This document shows, in pieces, positions 55,383 through 64,000 of a DNA stretch of 64,000 nucleotides. The stretch is from Psychrobacter sp. LV10R520-6 (lineage in GTDB: Bacteria; Pseudomonadota; Gammaproteobacteria; Pseudomonadales; Moraxellaceae), in the NCBI RefSeq assembly GCF_900182925.1, contig NZ_LT900024.1:1178001-1242000 (forward strand), given 5' to 3'. The notes under the pieces were generated by a model. It had not been told where the DNA came from, did no database searches, and worked only from the letters and a program-made list of their open reading frames with translations. Numbering within the stretch: position 1 is the first letter of the stretch; each line of letters opens with the position of its first letter. The position numbers and the translations under genes were made by a program.

Positions 55383-55808
55383 TTATGAATCATCAGATTT
55401 ACTATCTGCAGGCTCTTTTTCAGTACTTTTAGTTTCAGCTGCTTTGGCATAACGAGTAATTTGTACCCCAACTGCCTCTGCTGATTTAATGGCAGTAGGC
55501 TTAGCAACGCTCAAAGTGACTTTATGACAAGGATAATTCACTAATAGCTTATCAGCAATGTGCTCAGCTAAATGCTCAAGTAGCTGGGCTTTAAGCTCTT
55601 GGCACCACATACTGACATCATCACAGACTTCTTTATAACTTAGTGCATGATTAACGTCATCTGACGCTGCCGCTTGACTAATATCGGTCTCAAGCGCGAT
55701 ATCAATCAATAGTGGCTGAGTAATAGCTCGCTCCCAATCATAAACCCCAATGACCGCCTCGATTTTTAAACCTTTTACAAATACCACATCAGACTCAGTA
55801 TGTAACAT
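55383..55808 (-). CDS. folB: Dihydroneopterin aldolase
   Basis: It converts dihydroneopterin to hydroxymethyldihydropterin in folate synthesis. The 141-residue product has GLKIEAVIGVYDWERAITQP with the pterin-binding Glu, ALSYKEVCDDVS with the catalytic Lys, and LLEHLAEHIADKLL. The last 20 residues are a polar tail. It is followed by folK. Confidence 0.92.
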   Translation of the reverse strand: MLHTESDVVFVKGLKIEAVIGVYDWERAITQPLLIDIALETDISQAAASDDVNHALSYKEVCDDVSMWCQELKAQLLEHLAEHIADKLLVNYPCHKVTLSVAKPTAIKSAEAVGVQITRYAKAAETKSTEKEPADSKSDDS

Positions 55809-55861
55809 GTTCTCATCCTTGTTAACGGCATTTCTTAATTAGAATCTTTAATTTAACCTTT

Positions 55862-56818
55862 TTATACATTCTCATCGCGGAGGCGCTCTGCTTCTGCTTT
55901 AAGCTGTTTACTGGGGCGATGATGCCACAAGTCAATGCTGAATAATAACAGACCAAACCAAATCAAGCCAAACACGGCCAAGCGGTGCAAATCAAAGGGT
56001 TCGTTATAATAAAATACCGCTAAGAAGAAAATAAAGGTCGGAGTCAGGTAGTTCATAAAACTTAAAATACTAAAAGCGACCAGCTTAGTAGATTTATTAA
56101 ATAGTAGTAACGGTATCAAAGTGATAGGCCCTGCTATCATTAACAGCCAAATATTTGGGGTAAACCAAAAGCTCAGCTGACTACTCACCACATCAGACTG
56201 CCAAAACCACCATATACAAATAGGTACCAACATCGTGGTTTCAACAAACATCGCGTCAACGGCAGTCAATGGCGTTTGGCGCTGAATCGTGCCATAAGTG
56301 CTAAAGCTAAACGCTAATATCAACGATATCCACGGCAAACTACCCAGCATTACCACTTGAATGACCACAGACAATAGCGCGAAGCCAATAGCCACCCATT
56401 GTAGTGTGCGCAAACGCTCTTTGAATAATATCATCGATAGCGCCACACCCACCAGTGGCCCGATAAAGTAACCCAGACTGGCCTCTAATATCTGATCATG
56501 ATTGACAGCCCAGACATAGGTCAACCAGTTGGTAGCGATAATCAAGCCTGATATAAAGCTCAACGCTATCCATCTTGGATTTTGCTTAAGCGTTTCAATC
56601 CATTGCCAGCGCTTGGTGACTACCAGCACGACTAATAAACATAAGAACGTCCATATAATTCGATGACCAATAATTTCGGTAGCATCATAGGCCGCTAATT
56701 GTTTGAAATATAATGGAAAAGTACCCCAGATAGAAAAAGCAATAAGCGCAGTGATGATGCCGCGTCTGGTGGTTTTGATAGGGGTTACTGATTTTTTGAC
56801 GACATTTTGGGTAGTCAT
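55862..56818 (-). CDS. rarD: EamA-family transporter, RarD-like
   Basis: The 318-residue protein has about ten membrane segments in two EamA repeats (RRGIITALIAFSIWGTFPLY and LRTLQWVAIGFALLSVVIQV). The ATG at 56818 (MTTQNVVKK) is preferred to a TTG four codons earlier. The substrate is unknown (metabolite export is likely). It stands 53 bases before folB in the same direction. Confidence 0.9.
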   Translation of the reverse strand: MTTQNVVKKSVTPIKTTRRGIITALIAFSIWGTFPLYFKQLAAYDATEIIGHRIIWTFLCLLVVLVVTKRWQWIETLKQNPRWIALSFISGLIIATNWLTYVWAVNHDQILEASLGYFIGPLVGVALSMILFKERLRTLQWVAIGFALLSVVIQVVMLGSLPWISLILAFSFSTYGTIQRQTPLTAVDAMFVETTMLVPICIWWFWQSDVVSSQLSFWFTPNIWLLMIAGPITLIPLLLFNKSTKLVAFSILSFMNYLTPTFIFFLAVFYYNEPFDLHRLAVFGLIWFGLLLFSIDLWHHRPSKQLKAEAERLRDENV

Positions 56819-56924
56819 GAGAAAATACAACTTTTTAGAGCAAAGCGGGCCCTCGCCTACTTGTCATAAATGATAAGCAGTCAGTGGCAAGGACGCTGGG
56901 TTCACTACATATAGAACAGAAAGT

Positions 56925-56967
56925 AAAAAGCAATGCGCTAGTGCCAATGTTAGCACTAACGCATTGC
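56925..56967 (-). terminator. Rho-independent terminator after tyrA-aroA
   Basis: On the minus strand a 15-bp stem (56953-56967 with 56930-56944, one mismatch) is followed by TTTTT. It lies about 95 bases after the stop of the aromatic operon. Confidence 0.85.
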
Positions 56968-57060
56968 TGACGATAATAACAATTTTAAAAGAGGCAGTTT
57001 ATCACCATAACTGCCCATTATTTGTTGTAAATAGTCAGTCGTTACGAACCACTAGGATTT

Positions 57061-59430
57061 TTAAGAAGTCTTATCAGTACCGCTGTCGACCTCAATTGCC
57101 ATACCAACTTGGTTAGCCAGCTCAGCAAAGCCTGGGAAGCTGGTATTTACCGTTTCAACCCCTTCGATCATAATCTGCTCGGAGGCGCGTAAACTGGCAA
57201 CGGCAAAGCTCATGGCAATACGGTGGTCGTGATGCGAGACGATATGACCGCCACCAAACACGGGCTGGCTATTATTTACTTCCCCAGATTGAGTAATGTT
57301 GCTTTGACTTTCAATACCCTTGCCTTCAATAATAAGCCCATCATCGGTAACGGTACAATCAACACCAAGGGTTTGTAGTCCTTCTGCCATTACAGCAATA
57401 CGGTCAGATTCTTTGACCCGTAGCTCTTTGGCACCCGTTAATACGGTACGACCTTGCGCACAGCTAGCAGCAATAAATAGTACGGGAAACTCATCAATCG
57501 CTAATGGTACCAGTGATTCCGGTATTTCTATACCGACTAAGTTAGAGCTACGAATGGTTATATCGGCAACGGGCTCACCGCCGACATAGGTTTTATTACT
57601 TAAGGTGATGTCTGCTTGCATTAATTTTAGGATATCAATAATGCCCGTACGGGTAGGATTAATGCCCACTTGGGTTAAAGTCAGCACGCTATCTTGGCTA
57701 ATGGCAGCGGCCACCATAAAGAACGCAGCGGATGAGATATCAGCAGGTACAGCAATATCGCCACCTGTTAATTTACCGCCACCTTCCACACTGATGCGAT
57801 TGCCATCAACCGTCACTTCATAACCAAAGGCCGATAGCATGCGTTCGGTATGATCGCGGCTAATTTCAGGTTGGGTGACCGTGGTTGTGCCCTCTGCCCA
57901 TAGTCCTGCTAATAGCAAGCAAGACTTGACCTGAGCGGATGCCACTGGCATATCATAATCAATACCTTGTAGCGGCTTGCCAACATTAGCGCGGCCAGTG
58001 ATGCTTAGCGGTGCGGTACCACTATGACCGGTGCTTTGAATGACAGCGCCCATGGCGCGAAGTGGGGCAGCAACACGTTCCATCGGCCGTTTATTCAAAC
58101 TGGTATCGCCCATCAATACGCTATCAAACGCTTGCGCGGCCAAGATACCGGACAGCAGACGCATACTGGTGCCAGAGTTGCCCATATATAAGGGTGTTTT
58201 ACTGGGTTTTAGACCCTTTATACCCACACCATGTATGATCAATTTACCGTTATCAGGCCCTTCAATCGTCACACCCATATCGCGAAAAGCTTGTAGAGTG
58301 GCTAAAGCATCTTCACCTTCCAAGAAGCCAGTGACCTGCGTCACGCCCTCAGCCAGGCTACCAAGCATAATACTGCGATGGGAGATAGACTTATCACCAG
58401 GAATGGAGATAGTGCCAGAGACAGTATTGCTAGGCGAAATAATATAAGAAGCTGACATGGCTGAGGTATCCGTATAAGGGGTGCTGGCTAACATATGGCC
58501 AAAATGCCGCCGTGCGGCTTGCGCGCGGCCCAAAAGTCCCATTAGGGCAGTAGAGTCTTTATCAATAATGAGCTGGCGCATATTCTGTAGATAGACGCCA
58601 TACTCATCAAGGGCGCTAACAATTGCGCTTTGATTGGCAAAAAATATATCATGCCACATTTTAGGATCACTGGCAGCGATACGGGTAAAATCTCGAAACC
58701 CGCCAGCGGCATAACGAAACATATCTAAATTATCATCGTGACTGGCCAATTGCTCAACGAGGTTGAACGCCAGCAGATGTGGCAAATGACTGGTATGTGC
58801 CAATATTGAATCATGATGACCCGCCTCCATCGCCATCACTGTTGCACCTACCGCTTTCCATAACTGCCGTAACTTGGCAATGGCCACATAACTGGTGGTT
58901 GGCAGCTCACAAATAATGACGCTGTGATTGACAAATAAATCGCTGCGGCGAGCATGATAGCCTGAATTTTCTGCACCGGCAATCGGATGCGCAGGCACTA
59001 GCCCGACAGGCAGCGCTGTAAATACGTTTTTGGCCGCTTCAATGATATTGACCTTAGTGCTACAGACATCGGTAATGATGCAATCAGCGGCAAGCTGACC
59101 ACTATCCATAACAGCTTTAATATCAGTAAGTACCGCTTGTACAGCCTGCACAGGAACGGCAATGACGATCAAATCACTACCGAATACGACATCACTGAGC
59201 GCAGAACTACCCGCATCAAGTAAGCCTTGTTGCCTAGCTTCTGCTAAGCTTGGCTCGTGCCTATCCACGGCTACCAATCGCGTACTTAAGCCATTGTCTT
59301 TGATAGCTTGCGCTAAGCTTGCGCCGATTAATCCCAAACCAATAACACAGACCTGCTTAAATAGCGGTTTTCTTGGTAAGATTTGATTGACTCGCGTTTG
59401 ACTGAGTGAAGCTTGATTTACTTTTTGCAT
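57061..59430 (-). CDS. tyrA-aroA: Fused prephenate dehydrogenase / EPSP synthase
   Basis: The 789-residue protein is bifunctional. Residues about 25-315 are a TyrA-type dehydrogenase: KQVCVIGLGLIGASLAQAIK, LVPAHPIAGAENSGYHARR and HTSHLPHLLAFNLV. Residues about 325-789 are AroA: IPGDKSISHRSIMLGSLAEG, MGNSGTSMRLLSGILAAQAF, QVKSCLLLAGL, SRDHTERML and FPVLFIAASCAQGRT, with the final HHDHRIAMSF. It thus does a shikimate-pathway step and a tyrosine step. It ends the pheA-hisC-tyrA/aroA operon. Confidence 0.95.
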   Translation of the reverse strand: MQKVNQASLSQTRVNQILPRKPLFKQVCVIGLGLIGASLAQAIKDNGLSTRLVAVDRHEPSLAEARQQGLLDAGSSALSDVVFGSDLIVIAVPVQAVQAVLTDIKAVMDSGQLAADCIITDVCSTKVNIIEAAKNVFTALPVGLVPAHPIAGAENSGYHARRSDLFVNHSVIICELPTTSYVAIAKLRQLWKAVGATVMAMEAGHHDSILAHTSHLPHLLAFNLVEQLASHDDNLDMFRYAAGGFRDFTRIAASDPKMWHDIFFANQSAIVSALDEYGVYLQNMRQLIIDKDSTALMGLLGRAQAARRHFGHMLASTPYTDTSAMSASYIISPSNTVSGTISIPGDKSISHRSIMLGSLAEGVTQVTGFLEGEDALATLQAFRDMGVTIEGPDNGKLIIHGVGIKGLKPSKTPLYMGNSGTSMRLLSGILAAQAFDSVLMGDTSLNKRPMERVAAPLRAMGAVIQSTGHSGTAPLSITGRANVGKPLQGIDYDMPVASAQVKSCLLLAGLWAEGTTTVTQPEISRDHTERMLSAFGYEVTVDGNRISVEGGGKLTGGDIAVPADISSAAFFMVAAAISQDSVLTLTQVGINPTRTGIIDILKLMQADITLSNKTYVGGEPVADITIRSSNLVGIEIPESLVPLAIDEFPVLFIAASCAQGRTVLTGAKELRVKESDRIAVMAEGLQTLGVDCTVTDDGLIIEGKGIESQSNITQSGEVNNSQPVFGGGHIVSHHDHRIAMSFAVASLRASEQIMIEGVETVNTSFPGFAELANQVGMAIEVDSGTDKTS

Positions 59431-59518
59431 AATATTCTGAGCATAGACTTTTAATTATCATTTAACTGAACAAGCTTACTACTTACTATGCAATAAATTG
59501 CATTGAATAAATTGCGGC

Positions 59519-60664
59519 TTAGTCATCCGTTAGTATAGAGCGCAACGTATCAATGAGGCGCATATTGTCTTCAGCTACCCCAACAGTAACCCGTAACCAG
59601 TTTGACAGGCCATATCCAGCGAGTGGACGCACGATAACGCCTTGCTCAAGTAGCGCCTGATAAACATCAATGGCATCATCAATTTCTACCATAATGAAAT
59701 TGGCATGCGAGCTGATAAAACCCAATCCCAGCGCGTCAAACTGATTCTCTAACCAGTACATTTGTTCTTGGTTAGTGAGGCGAACTTGCTCAATAAAATC
59801 TTGATCAGCAAGTGCTGCTGCTGCCGCTGCAAGGCCAATTCGGCTAACATTAAACGGTTGACGAATACGGTTGAGTAATTTGGCTACTGGCGCGGAGCTA
59901 AGCGCATAACCAATCCGAAGACCTGCCAGCCCATACGCTTTAGAGAACGTACGTACGATGATCACATTATCAAACTCGTCTAATAGCGCTCGATTGTTGC
60001 TCTCAGGGCTATATTCAATATAAGCTTCATCTAATACCACTAATACTGAGCTTGGCAGACTGCCAACAAACTCACGCAAGGCTTCACGCTCAAGCTGCGT
60101 TCCGGTTGGATTATTGGGATTAGCAATGAATACCATCTTAGTATTGGCATTGTCTTCAACTGCTTGGCGCATCGCTGCAAGATTATGACCAAATCTTTGT
60201 GCAGGTACTTCAATACCCGTCGCACCTTGCATCTTCGCCACCATTGAATAGACTATAAACGCATATTGGCTATAAACCACCGCATCATCAGCACTCACAA
60301 AAGTGCGTGCTAGGATATCAAGCAAATCGTTGGAGCCATTACCAAGAGTAATGCACTCTAGATTAACGCCCGTAAAATCAGCAAGGCTTTGCTTCAGATA
60401 ATAGCCGTTGCCATCGGGATAACGCGCCAATTGTCCTAGCTGCTCAGTAACAGCCAAAGTCACATAAGGAGAGCAGCCCATCGGGTTTTCATTACTTGCC
60501 AGCTTGACTACATCAGAGACGCCGTACTCGCGGGTTAGTTCTTCAACTGGCTTACCTGTCTGATACGGTGCCAGCTCTAAAATGCTGTCATAAGCAGGAA
60601 CTGGTTGTGATAGCGCTTGGTCTTTGGTTTTAAGGGCGGTTTGAGATGATTTAGTAGACTGCAT
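59519..60664 (-). CDS. hisC: Histidinol-phosphate/aromatic aminotransferase
   Basis: The 381-residue class II aminotransferase has LASNENPMGCSP, NGSNDLLDILARTF, FIANPNNPTGTQLEREALRE, VLDEAYIEYSPES and the PLP-Lys motif RTFSKAYGLAGLRIGYAL. Its place between pheA and tyrA-aroA suggests a role in phenylalanine/tyrosine transamination as well as or instead of histidine synthesis. Gaps to neighbours are about 85-90 bases. Confidence 0.93.
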   Translation of the reverse strand: MQSTKSSQTALKTKDQALSQPVPAYDSILELAPYQTGKPVEELTREYGVSDVVKLASNENPMGCSPYVTLAVTEQLGQLARYPDGNGYYLKQSLADFTGVNLECITLGNGSNDLLDILARTFVSADDAVVYSQYAFIVYSMVAKMQGATGIEVPAQRFGHNLAAMRQAVEDNANTKMVFIANPNNPTGTQLEREALREFVGSLPSSVLVVLDEAYIEYSPESNNRALLDEFDNVIIVRTFSKAYGLAGLRIGYALSSAPVAKLLNRIRQPFNVSRIGLAAAAAALADQDFIEQVRLTNQEQMYWLENQFDALGLGFISSHANFIMVEIDDAIDVYQALLEQGVIVRPLAGYGLSNWLRVTVGVAEDNMRLIDTLRSILTDD

Positions 60665-60748
60665 GATTTATCCTTAGATGTGGAAATCCATCCATTGCGA
60701 GTATTTACTGTTAATAAACATTGTCATCAAACTTTGTATATCAATGAT

Positions 60749-61939
60749 CTATAGTACCGCTTTTGGATAAGACCCTAATATACGGACATCTTTAACCAAT
60801 GGCCGGATATCGGCAATAGCAGCGCTGACGTTTGGATCTTGGATATGACCGTCCATATCAATAAAGAACACATATGCCCACTTGTTCGGACGCTCAGGAC
60901 GAGTTTCAATACTGGTCATAGAGACGCCATGAGCAGACAGTGGCTTTAAGATTTCAATAAGCGCGCCTGCTTTGTCAGAAGCAGAGACTATGATGGAGGT
61001 CTTATCTTGCCCTGATGGCGCAATCGACTCATGGCCAATAATTAAGAAGCGCGTGGTATTACTAGGATTGTCTTCAATATTTGAATAGAGCTTATGTAGG
61101 TTATATTCTGCAGCTGCCACGTCTCCAGCAATAGCGGCTGAATGCCATTCGTTTTTGAGACGACGTGCGGCTTCACCGTTGCTTGATACGGCAACGCGTT
61201 CGATATTAGGGTAGTTCACATCCAGCCAATGACGGCATTGGGCAAGCGACTGTTGGTGTGAGTAAATCCGGCTGAGGCCATCAAGCTTAGTATGCTCAGC
61301 GACTAAGAAATTTTGATGAATGGGCAGCTCAACTTCGCCAATAATTTTTAATGTTGAGGACAAAAATCCATCTAAAGTATGATTCACCACACCTTCAGAT
61401 GAGTTTTCGACCGGTACCACACCATACATAGCCGTCCCCGCCTCTACTTCACGGAACACATCAGTAATAGTGGTTAACGGCATAGTATCAGCCGCTTTAC
61501 CGAAATGCTTTAGCGCAGCGGCATGGGTAAAGGTACCCACAGGGCCCAAGAAGGCAATACGCTGCGGCGCTTCTAGATCTAAGCATACTGACATAATTTC
61601 ACGGAATAGGCGCGCCATTTTTTCATCAGCAATAGGCCCTGTATTACGTGCCATAACCGCTTTTAAGACTTGAGCTTCACGTTCAGGACGATAAAAAATA
61701 GGGTTGCGCTCGGCGGCATTAGAAGAAGCATCGCTATTGGCGGCATGATCCTTCTTCACAATCGCTACTTGCTGAGCCAACTTGGCACGGTTATTGATCA
61801 GGTTCTGAATTTCACAGTCTACTTTATCAATATTTTGGCGAATACGATTTAAAAACGCTTGGTCGGTTGAGGTGTCACTGACGTCGGGGGTGGTTTGATT
61901 TAAATTGTCCATTTTTTGCTCTGATGACTGCTCACTCAT
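60749..61939 (-). CDS. pheA: Chorismate mutase / prephenate dehydratase
   Basis: The 396-residue bifunctional enzyme opens phenylalanine synthesis. It has an N-terminal chorismate mutase helix bundle (LNRIRQNIDKVDCEIQNLIN), a dehydratase domain (AFLGPVGTFTHAAALKHFG, VPVENSSEGVVNHTLDGFL, NTTRFLIIG) and a C-terminal ACT domain (GALIEILKPLSAHGVSMTSI, then ETRP) for phenylalanine feedback. AAGGA lies upstream of the ATG. It is the first gene of the operon. Confidence 0.95.
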   Translation of the reverse strand: MSEQSSEQKMDNLNQTTPDVSDTSTDQAFLNRIRQNIDKVDCEIQNLINNRAKLAQQVAIVKKDHAANSDASSNAAERNPIFYRPEREAQVLKAVMARNTGPIADEKMARLFREIMSVCLDLEAPQRIAFLGPVGTFTHAAALKHFGKAADTMPLTTITDVFREVEAGTAMYGVVPVENSSEGVVNHTLDGFLSSTLKIIGEVELPIHQNFLVAEHTKLDGLSRIYSHQQSLAQCRHWLDVNYPNIERVAVSSNGEAARRLKNEWHSAAIAGDVAAAEYNLHKLYSNIEDNPSNTTRFLIIGHESIAPSGQDKTSIIVSASDKAGALIEILKPLSAHGVSMTSIETRPERPNKWAYVFFIDMDGHIQDPNVSAAIADIRPLVKDVRILGSYPKAVL

Positions 61940-62347
61940 TACCGTCTATCCTTTTTTTAGATCTGTTATTTATTACTCTGATGAAATTAAATGCCAATCG
62001 ATTTAGCACATTATTAGTATATTTAAGAATTCATTTATCCCAAGTCATGACCCACTATCAGCTCATTATTCTTTGTTTTTATCAGCTCGCTTAGTGGTAT
62101 GTGAGGTAGCCGCCTCTACTATAACAAAAACTACGCACAGTGCCCATTCGTAAATGGGTGTAAATGCACAAAACGGCATAAATCTTAGCACAGTTAGTGA
62201 GTATGACCGCTATACGCCATAAAACTATCGGCAAACCCACACTCAAAACTATGTTACAGTTTAGTGCTATTTACTGGCAGTAGCTTTAATAAGCCAGCAA
62301 CCATAATAAGTAAGCAACCCCTCTAATTGATCATACAAGGATATCTG
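61940..62347. other. Divergent intergenic region pheA/tal
   Basis: No gene is seen. It should hold the divergent promoters of pheA and tal. I could not define an attenuator. Confidence 0.5.
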
Positions 62348-63289
62348 ATGAGCGCATTACAACAGCTTCGCACCATGACTACTATTGTCGCCGATACTGG
62401 CGATCTTGCCGCTATTGCGCGCCTAAAACCTATTGATGCGACCACCAACCCTAGCCTAATTACCAAGGCGCTCATCCATCCTGACAACCAAGCCATGCTC
62501 GCAGACACTATGAATCACCATCAAGGTGACGTAGATGCGGTCATCGATGCCCTCACTATCCAAATCGGTTGCGATATTTTAGAGTTAATTGAGGGTCGGG
62601 TATCTACCGAAGTCGATGCGCGGTTGTCTTATGATACGCAAGCCACGATAGACAAAGCTTTAGAGTTTATGGCGGCCTATGAGAATGCTGGTGTCGATCC
62701 AAAGCGTGTATTAATTAAAATGGCAGCCACATGGCAAGGTATTGAAGCCGCACGTTATCTTGAAACCCAAGGTATCCACTGTAATCTAACGCTACTGTTT
62801 GGTCAGCATCAAGCCATTGCCTGTGCCGATGCAGGCGTTACTCTGATTTCTCCGTTTGTTGGGCGGATTTTAGACTGGCAAAAACGCCAACAAAACCGCC
62901 AAAACGTGCCAGCCTCTGATGATATGGGTGTGCAATCGGTCAAGCTGATTTATCAATATTATAAACAACATGGCTATAAAACACAGGTGATGGGTGCAAG
63001 CTTTCGCTCAGCAGAGCAAATATTAGCGCTGGCAGGCTGTGACTTACTGACCATCGCTCCAAACCTCATTGATGAGCTAGCAGCAATGGATATCACAATT
63101 ACTCGCCAGCTGTCTCCAAGTATGTCAATGGAGATGGATGACATGAAACGCGTAAGCTTAACGCATGAAGAGTTTAGCCAAGCCTATCAACAGGATAAAG
63201 TAACCCAAGACTTATTACCAAAAGGTATCGATGGCTTTATTAACGCTCGTGATGAGCTTGCTCATACGTTGGCAGCCATACGTAATTAA
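62348..63289 (+). CDS. tal: Transaldolase
   Basis: Pentose phosphate pathway enzyme moving a dihydroxyacetone unit. The ATG at 62348 (MSALQQLRTMTTI) has AAGG seven bases upstream; the TTG seven codons earlier is rejected. The 313-residue product has VADTGDLAAIARLKPIDATT, the catalytic Lys in RVLIKMAATWQGIEAA, CNLTLLFGQHQAIACADAGV and ISPFVGRILDW. Confidence 0.96.
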   Translation: MSALQQLRTMTTIVADTGDLAAIARLKPIDATTNPSLITKALIHPDNQAMLADTMNHHQGDVDAVIDALTIQIGCDILELIEGRVSTEVDARLSYDTQATIDKALEFMAAYENAGVDPKRVLIKMAATWQGIEAARYLETQGIHCNLTLLFGQHQAIACADAGVTLISPFVGRILDWQKRQQNRQNVPASDDMGVQSVKLIYQYYKQHGYKTQVMGASFRSAEQILALAGCDLLTIAPNLIDELAAMDITITRQLSPSMSMEMDDMKRVSLTHEEFSQAYQQDKVTQDLLPKGIDGFINARDELAHTLAAIRN

Positions 63290-63428
63290 TATTGGCTATA
63301 AAGTATTAACTTCAACAGTATTGAATAAAAGGAATGTGCCTATTATTTACCTACTGCCTAGTATTTGCCTACTAACAGCAAGTTAGCTATTATGATTGAC
63401 TTCAAACAACAAAAAGCAAGGCTGGAAT

Positions 63429-63872
63429 ATGAAACGGCTATCAATGTTATTAGCAGGCAGTGCTTTGGCTATGAGTGCAAGTGCAGTGGACTGGTTAGAT
63501 GCATCAGAAAGTGAGTCTGGATCGAGCTTCAGCTTAGATTTAGACTCTATTGAAGGCTCTGATATTAAAGTATTAGATGACTATAAAGGTAAATATATTT
63601 CTGTTTTTATTAATGGAACCTATCCGGCGGATAATAAATATAGGAAAGAACATGGTGCTTATTATGACAACCAGCAATTATTAATATCTTGTAAGAACGC
63701 CAGTTATTATAGAAGAGCCTATGTGAATTATGGTCCTAATAATAAGGCTATAAAATCTTGGCAATCTAAAAAACCCATACTAACGTCCACAGACTTTAAG
63801 CTTACCTCCCCTAAAACGGTAGGTCGAACTATAATAGAACAGACTTGTAGTTATTATAAACAAGCCAAATAA
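63429..63872 (+). CDS. Secreted protein of unknown function
   Basis: From the ATG at 63429 (AAGG eight bases upstream) the product is 147 residues with a clear signal peptide, MKRLSMLLAGSALAMSASAV. The mature part is polar, with an acidic start (DASESESGSSFSLDLDSIEG), a motif VFINGTYPADNKYRKEHGAY and two Cys (LLISCKNAS and EQTCSYYKQ) that could pair in the periplasm. No family is recognised. It ends with a terminator. Confidence 0.8.
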   Translation: MKRLSMLLAGSALAMSASAVDWLDASESESGSSFSLDLDSIEGSDIKVLDDYKGKYISVFINGTYPADNKYRKEHGAYYDNQQLLISCKNASYYRRAYVNYGPNNKAIKSWQSKKPILTSTDFKLTSPKTVGRTIIEQTCSYYKQAK

Positions 63873-63893
63873 CTCACAGTTATACATATCACA

Positions 63894-63931
63894 AAAAAGC
63901 GCGCTGACTCCACATCAGCGCGCTTTTTTTG
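63894..63931. terminator. Rho-independent terminator, bidirectional
   Basis: GCGCGCTGA pairs with TCAGCGCGC, flanked by AAAAA on the left and TTTTTTT on the right. It serves the secreted-protein gene and probably the gene entering from the right edge. Confidence 0.9.
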
Positions 63932-63951
63932 CATTCTTTGTCACTAGTTTT

Positions 63952-64000
63952 TTAAGCTTTTAACACTGTATAAACGGGCACTGGAAACTCACCATGTAAA
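63952..64000 (-). CDS. C-terminal end of a gene entering from the right, partial
   Basis: The minus strand reads LHGEFPVPVYTVLKA then a TAA at 63952-63954, 21 bases before the shared terminator. Only 15 residues are in the window, so the family cannot be named. Confidence 0.5.
   Translation of the reverse strand, partial: LHGEFPVPVYTVLKA

Noticed and set aside
58040..58447. 135-residue frame antisense to aroA
   Set aside because: Shadow of the AroA coding sequence; product is low-complexity and lacks a start context.
1..64000. CRISPR array, rRNA or tRNA genes, prophage
   Set aside because: No regularly spaced repeats, no tRNA T-loop/acceptor pairs and no phage structural genes were seen on reading the intergenic regions.

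Overview
The window looks like a chromosomal segment from a gammaproteobacterium of the family Moraxellaceae, most likely Psychrobacter. This rests on the TyrA-AroA fusion in a pheA-hisC-tyrA/aroA operon, the dnaE-HPt-trmJ-cysE and rarD-folB-folK blocks, AT-rich intergenic DNA and a high insertion-sequence load. That is an inference from gene content and protein style, with no database comparison. I see no rRNA, tRNA, CRISPR array or replication origin.

Layout. 0-3.6 kb: an envelope two-component operon (cytochrome b561, response regulator, histidine kinase, PepSY protein). 3.7-8.4 kb: an arginine deiminase operon (arcDABC) whose arcD has lost its 5' two thirds next to an intact IS1-family element. 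9.5-14.5 kb: a 5-oxoprolinase (pxpABC) operon with biotin carboxylase, a normal biotin carrier protein and a second carrier-like protein without the biotin lysine. 14.6-18.3 kb: an IS graveyard with IS5, IS3 and IS256 remnants, an orphan NADAR antitoxin and a beheaded glycosyltransferase. 18.6-20.2 kb: a hipBA toxin-antitoxin pair. 20.9-24.7 kb: a butanediol-type dehydrogenase and two unrecognised genes. 25-31.3 kb: electrophile/redox functions (TetR, two glutathione transferases, a decayed alcohol dehydrogenase, ABM monooxygenase, CMD protein, DsbA-family protein), split by an IS630 element. 31.4-36.6 kb: a YnjBCD-type ABC importer with CDP-alcohol phosphatidyltransferase and sterol desaturase. 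36.7-38.2 kb: a second TetR divergent from a HAD hydrolase. 38.2-40.15 kb: an intact IS200/IS605 element with tnpA and tnpB. 40.4-46.2 kb: gamma-glutamyltransferase and glycolate oxidase glcDEF. 46.9-47.8 kb: a foreign-looking isochorismatase-family gene. 48.4-64 kb: conserved housekeeping genes (dnaE, hpt, trmJ, cysE, folK, folB, rarD, tyrA-aroA, hisC, pheA, tal).

How they fit together. Gamma-glutamyltransferase and PxpABC are both steps of gamma-glutamyl/pyroglutamate turnover. The arc genes would give ATP from arginine, but the antiporter is broken. TetR-type palindromes tie separate genes into small regulons: one palindrome type lies before the CMD operon and between the second TetR and the HAD gene, and another probably belonged to the glutathione transferase operon before IS630 landed between them. 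The least ordinary observations are a roughly 65-bp hairpin-bearing repeat that breaks two unrelated transposase genes, the orphan NADAR antitoxin, the biotin-less carrier-like protein, and an imported segment that also carries the tail of a foreign neighbour gene.
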